In this document: piece by piece, positions 15,239 through 15,813 of the stretch | Layout: each line of letters starts with the position of its first letter | Numbering within the stretch: the stretch's first letter is position 1 | DNA from: CAIKLP01 sp039798705 | Lineage (GTDB): Bacteria > Bacteroidota > Bacteroidia > Sphingobacteriales > Sphingobacteriaceae | Direction: 5' to 3' | DNA length: 15,813 bases | Assembly: GCA_039798705.1 (NCBI GenBank) | Contig: JBDKFN010000042.1 | Span: 1-15,813 of the forward strand | Program-made: the position numbers and the translations under genes | Notes under the pieces: model-generated | What the model was told of the DNA's origin: nothing | Database searches by the model: none | What the model saw: the letters and a program-made list of their open reading frames with translations, nothing else

Positions 15239-15813
15239 ATGTATACGATATTTAAAAAAGAAATTGCTGCCTTCTTGAGTTCATTAATAGCATATATTGC
15301 GATAGTGATTTTTCTAATTGTTATCGGGCTGTTTGTTTGGGTTTTCCCTGATACAAGTGTGTTGGGTTATGGCTTCTCTACCTTAGACAGCTTGTTTAAT
15401 ATAGCGCCTTGGGTGTTCATGTTTTTGATACCAGCCATTACCATGCGTTCTTTTTCAGAAGAACAAAAAACAGGAACGATAGAATTATTGACCACAAGAC
15501 CGTTAACAGATTTACAAATTATCATTGGCAAATACCTTGCAGGTTTAGTACTGGTTTTCTTTGCCATATTACCAACATTGATTTATTATTTTTCAATTTA
15601 TCAATTAGGTAGTGTAAAAGGAAACATTGATTCTGGTGCGGTAATAGGTTCCTATATTGGTTTGTTGTTTTTAGGAGCTTGTTTTGTAGCCGTTGGTATT
15701 TTTTGTTCAGCAATGAGCGAAAATCAAATTGTTGCATTTATTATAGCAGTGTTTTTGTGTTTCATCTGTTACTCAGGATTTGAGTCGTTTAGTCAACTTG
15801 ACTTGTTTGGTAA
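15239..15813 (+). CDS. gldF: GldF-type ABC transporter permease, 3' end outside window
   Basis: This is the membrane subunit partnering the preceding ATPase. The open frame starts with the ATG at 15239 (MYTIFKKEIAAFLSSLIAY) and continues without a stop to the window end, giving 191 complete codons; about 50 more would be expected from the usual GldF length of about 240. Features match ABC-2 permeases of the GldF type: a first membrane helix at about 13-37, a conserved cytoplasmic stretch MRSFSEEQKTGTIELLTTRP with PLTDLQIIIGKYLAG, and further helices at about 100-120, 137-162 and 166-185. The motif order EEQKTGTIELLLT-like then GKY is the ABC-2 signature. It starts 12 bases after gldA, so the two form an operon; gldG would be expected next. 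A role in gliding or T9SS is inferred from the family and not shown here. Confidence 0.85.
   Translation, partial: MYTIFKKEIAAFLSSLIAYIAIVIFLIVIGLFVWVFPDTSVLGYGFSTLDSLFNIAPWVFMFLIPAITMRSFSEEQKTGTIELLTTRPLTDLQIIIGKYLAGLVLVFFAILPTLIYYFSIYQLGSVKGNIDSGAVIGSYIGLLFLGACFVAVGIFCSAMSENQIVAFIIAVFLCFICYSGFESFSQLDLFG

Noticed and set aside
15367..15737. Overlapping small open frames on both strands near the window end
   Set aside because: They lie within the gldF frame, which has clear family motifs and membrane helices; the small frames have no recognisable content.
1..15813. Possible defence system, CRISPR, prophage or insertion sequence
   Set aside because: No direct-repeat array, transposase, integrase, nuclease-effector or phage structural gene is visible; every sizeable frame belongs to a metabolic, translation or transport family or to the glycan locus.

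Overview
The window looks like chromosomal DNA from a low-GC member of the Bacteroidota. Four things support this: a SusC/SusD pair, a C-terminal type IX secretion (T9SS) sorting domain, a GldA/GldF-type ABC transporter, and promoter-like sequences of the Bacteroidota form TTTG-N(19-21)-TAnnTTTG with no clear Shine-Dalgarno sites. A Chitinophagales/Sphingobacteriales-type lineage is a reasonable guess, but the sequence alone cannot fix it.

Region 1 (about 28-8668, + strand) is a compact starch/alpha-glucan utilisation locus of five genes with gaps of only 4-17 bases, closed by a strong intrinsic terminator. In order it encodes a multidomain GH13 alpha-amylase-family enzyme with a T9SS sorting domain, a SusC-type TonB-dependent transporter, a SusD-type binding lipoprotein, a small lipoprotein, and a secreted protein in the SusE/SusF position. 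The last protein appears to share a module with the N-terminus of the amylase. The likely scheme is glycan cleavage at the surface, capture by SusD and accessory proteins, and import through SusC. No regulator gene is in view; the region upstream of base 1 is missing.

Region 2 (8676-9457, + strand) is a single family 2 glycosyltransferase gene with its own near-consensus promoter, whose -7 box ends three bases before the start codon. Its stop codon directly abuts the stop codon of the convergent operon.

Region 3 (14163 down to 9458, - strand) is a housekeeping operon: glycyl-tRNA synthetase, the ribosome-assembly GTPase EngB/YihA, a UbiA-family prenyltransferase (probably for menaquinone) and an M3-family oligoendopeptidase. 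Gaps are 26, -1 and 4 bases, and a candidate promoter sits just before the synthetase start.

Region 4 (14318-15813, + strand) is the start of a gldA-gldF ABC transporter operon, divergent from the synthetase; gldF runs off the window end. Gld proteins and T9SS go together in this phylum, which fits the T9SS signal on the amylase.

No tRNA, rRNA, CRISPR array, insertion sequence or prophage gene was seen. There is no gene-free stretch over 300 bases; the longest, 14152-14317, holds two divergent candidate promoters and small inverted repeats. Nothing here amounts to a clearly new multi-gene system. The most interesting points are the module shared by the amylase and the last gene of the locus, and the two promoters that abut start codons.
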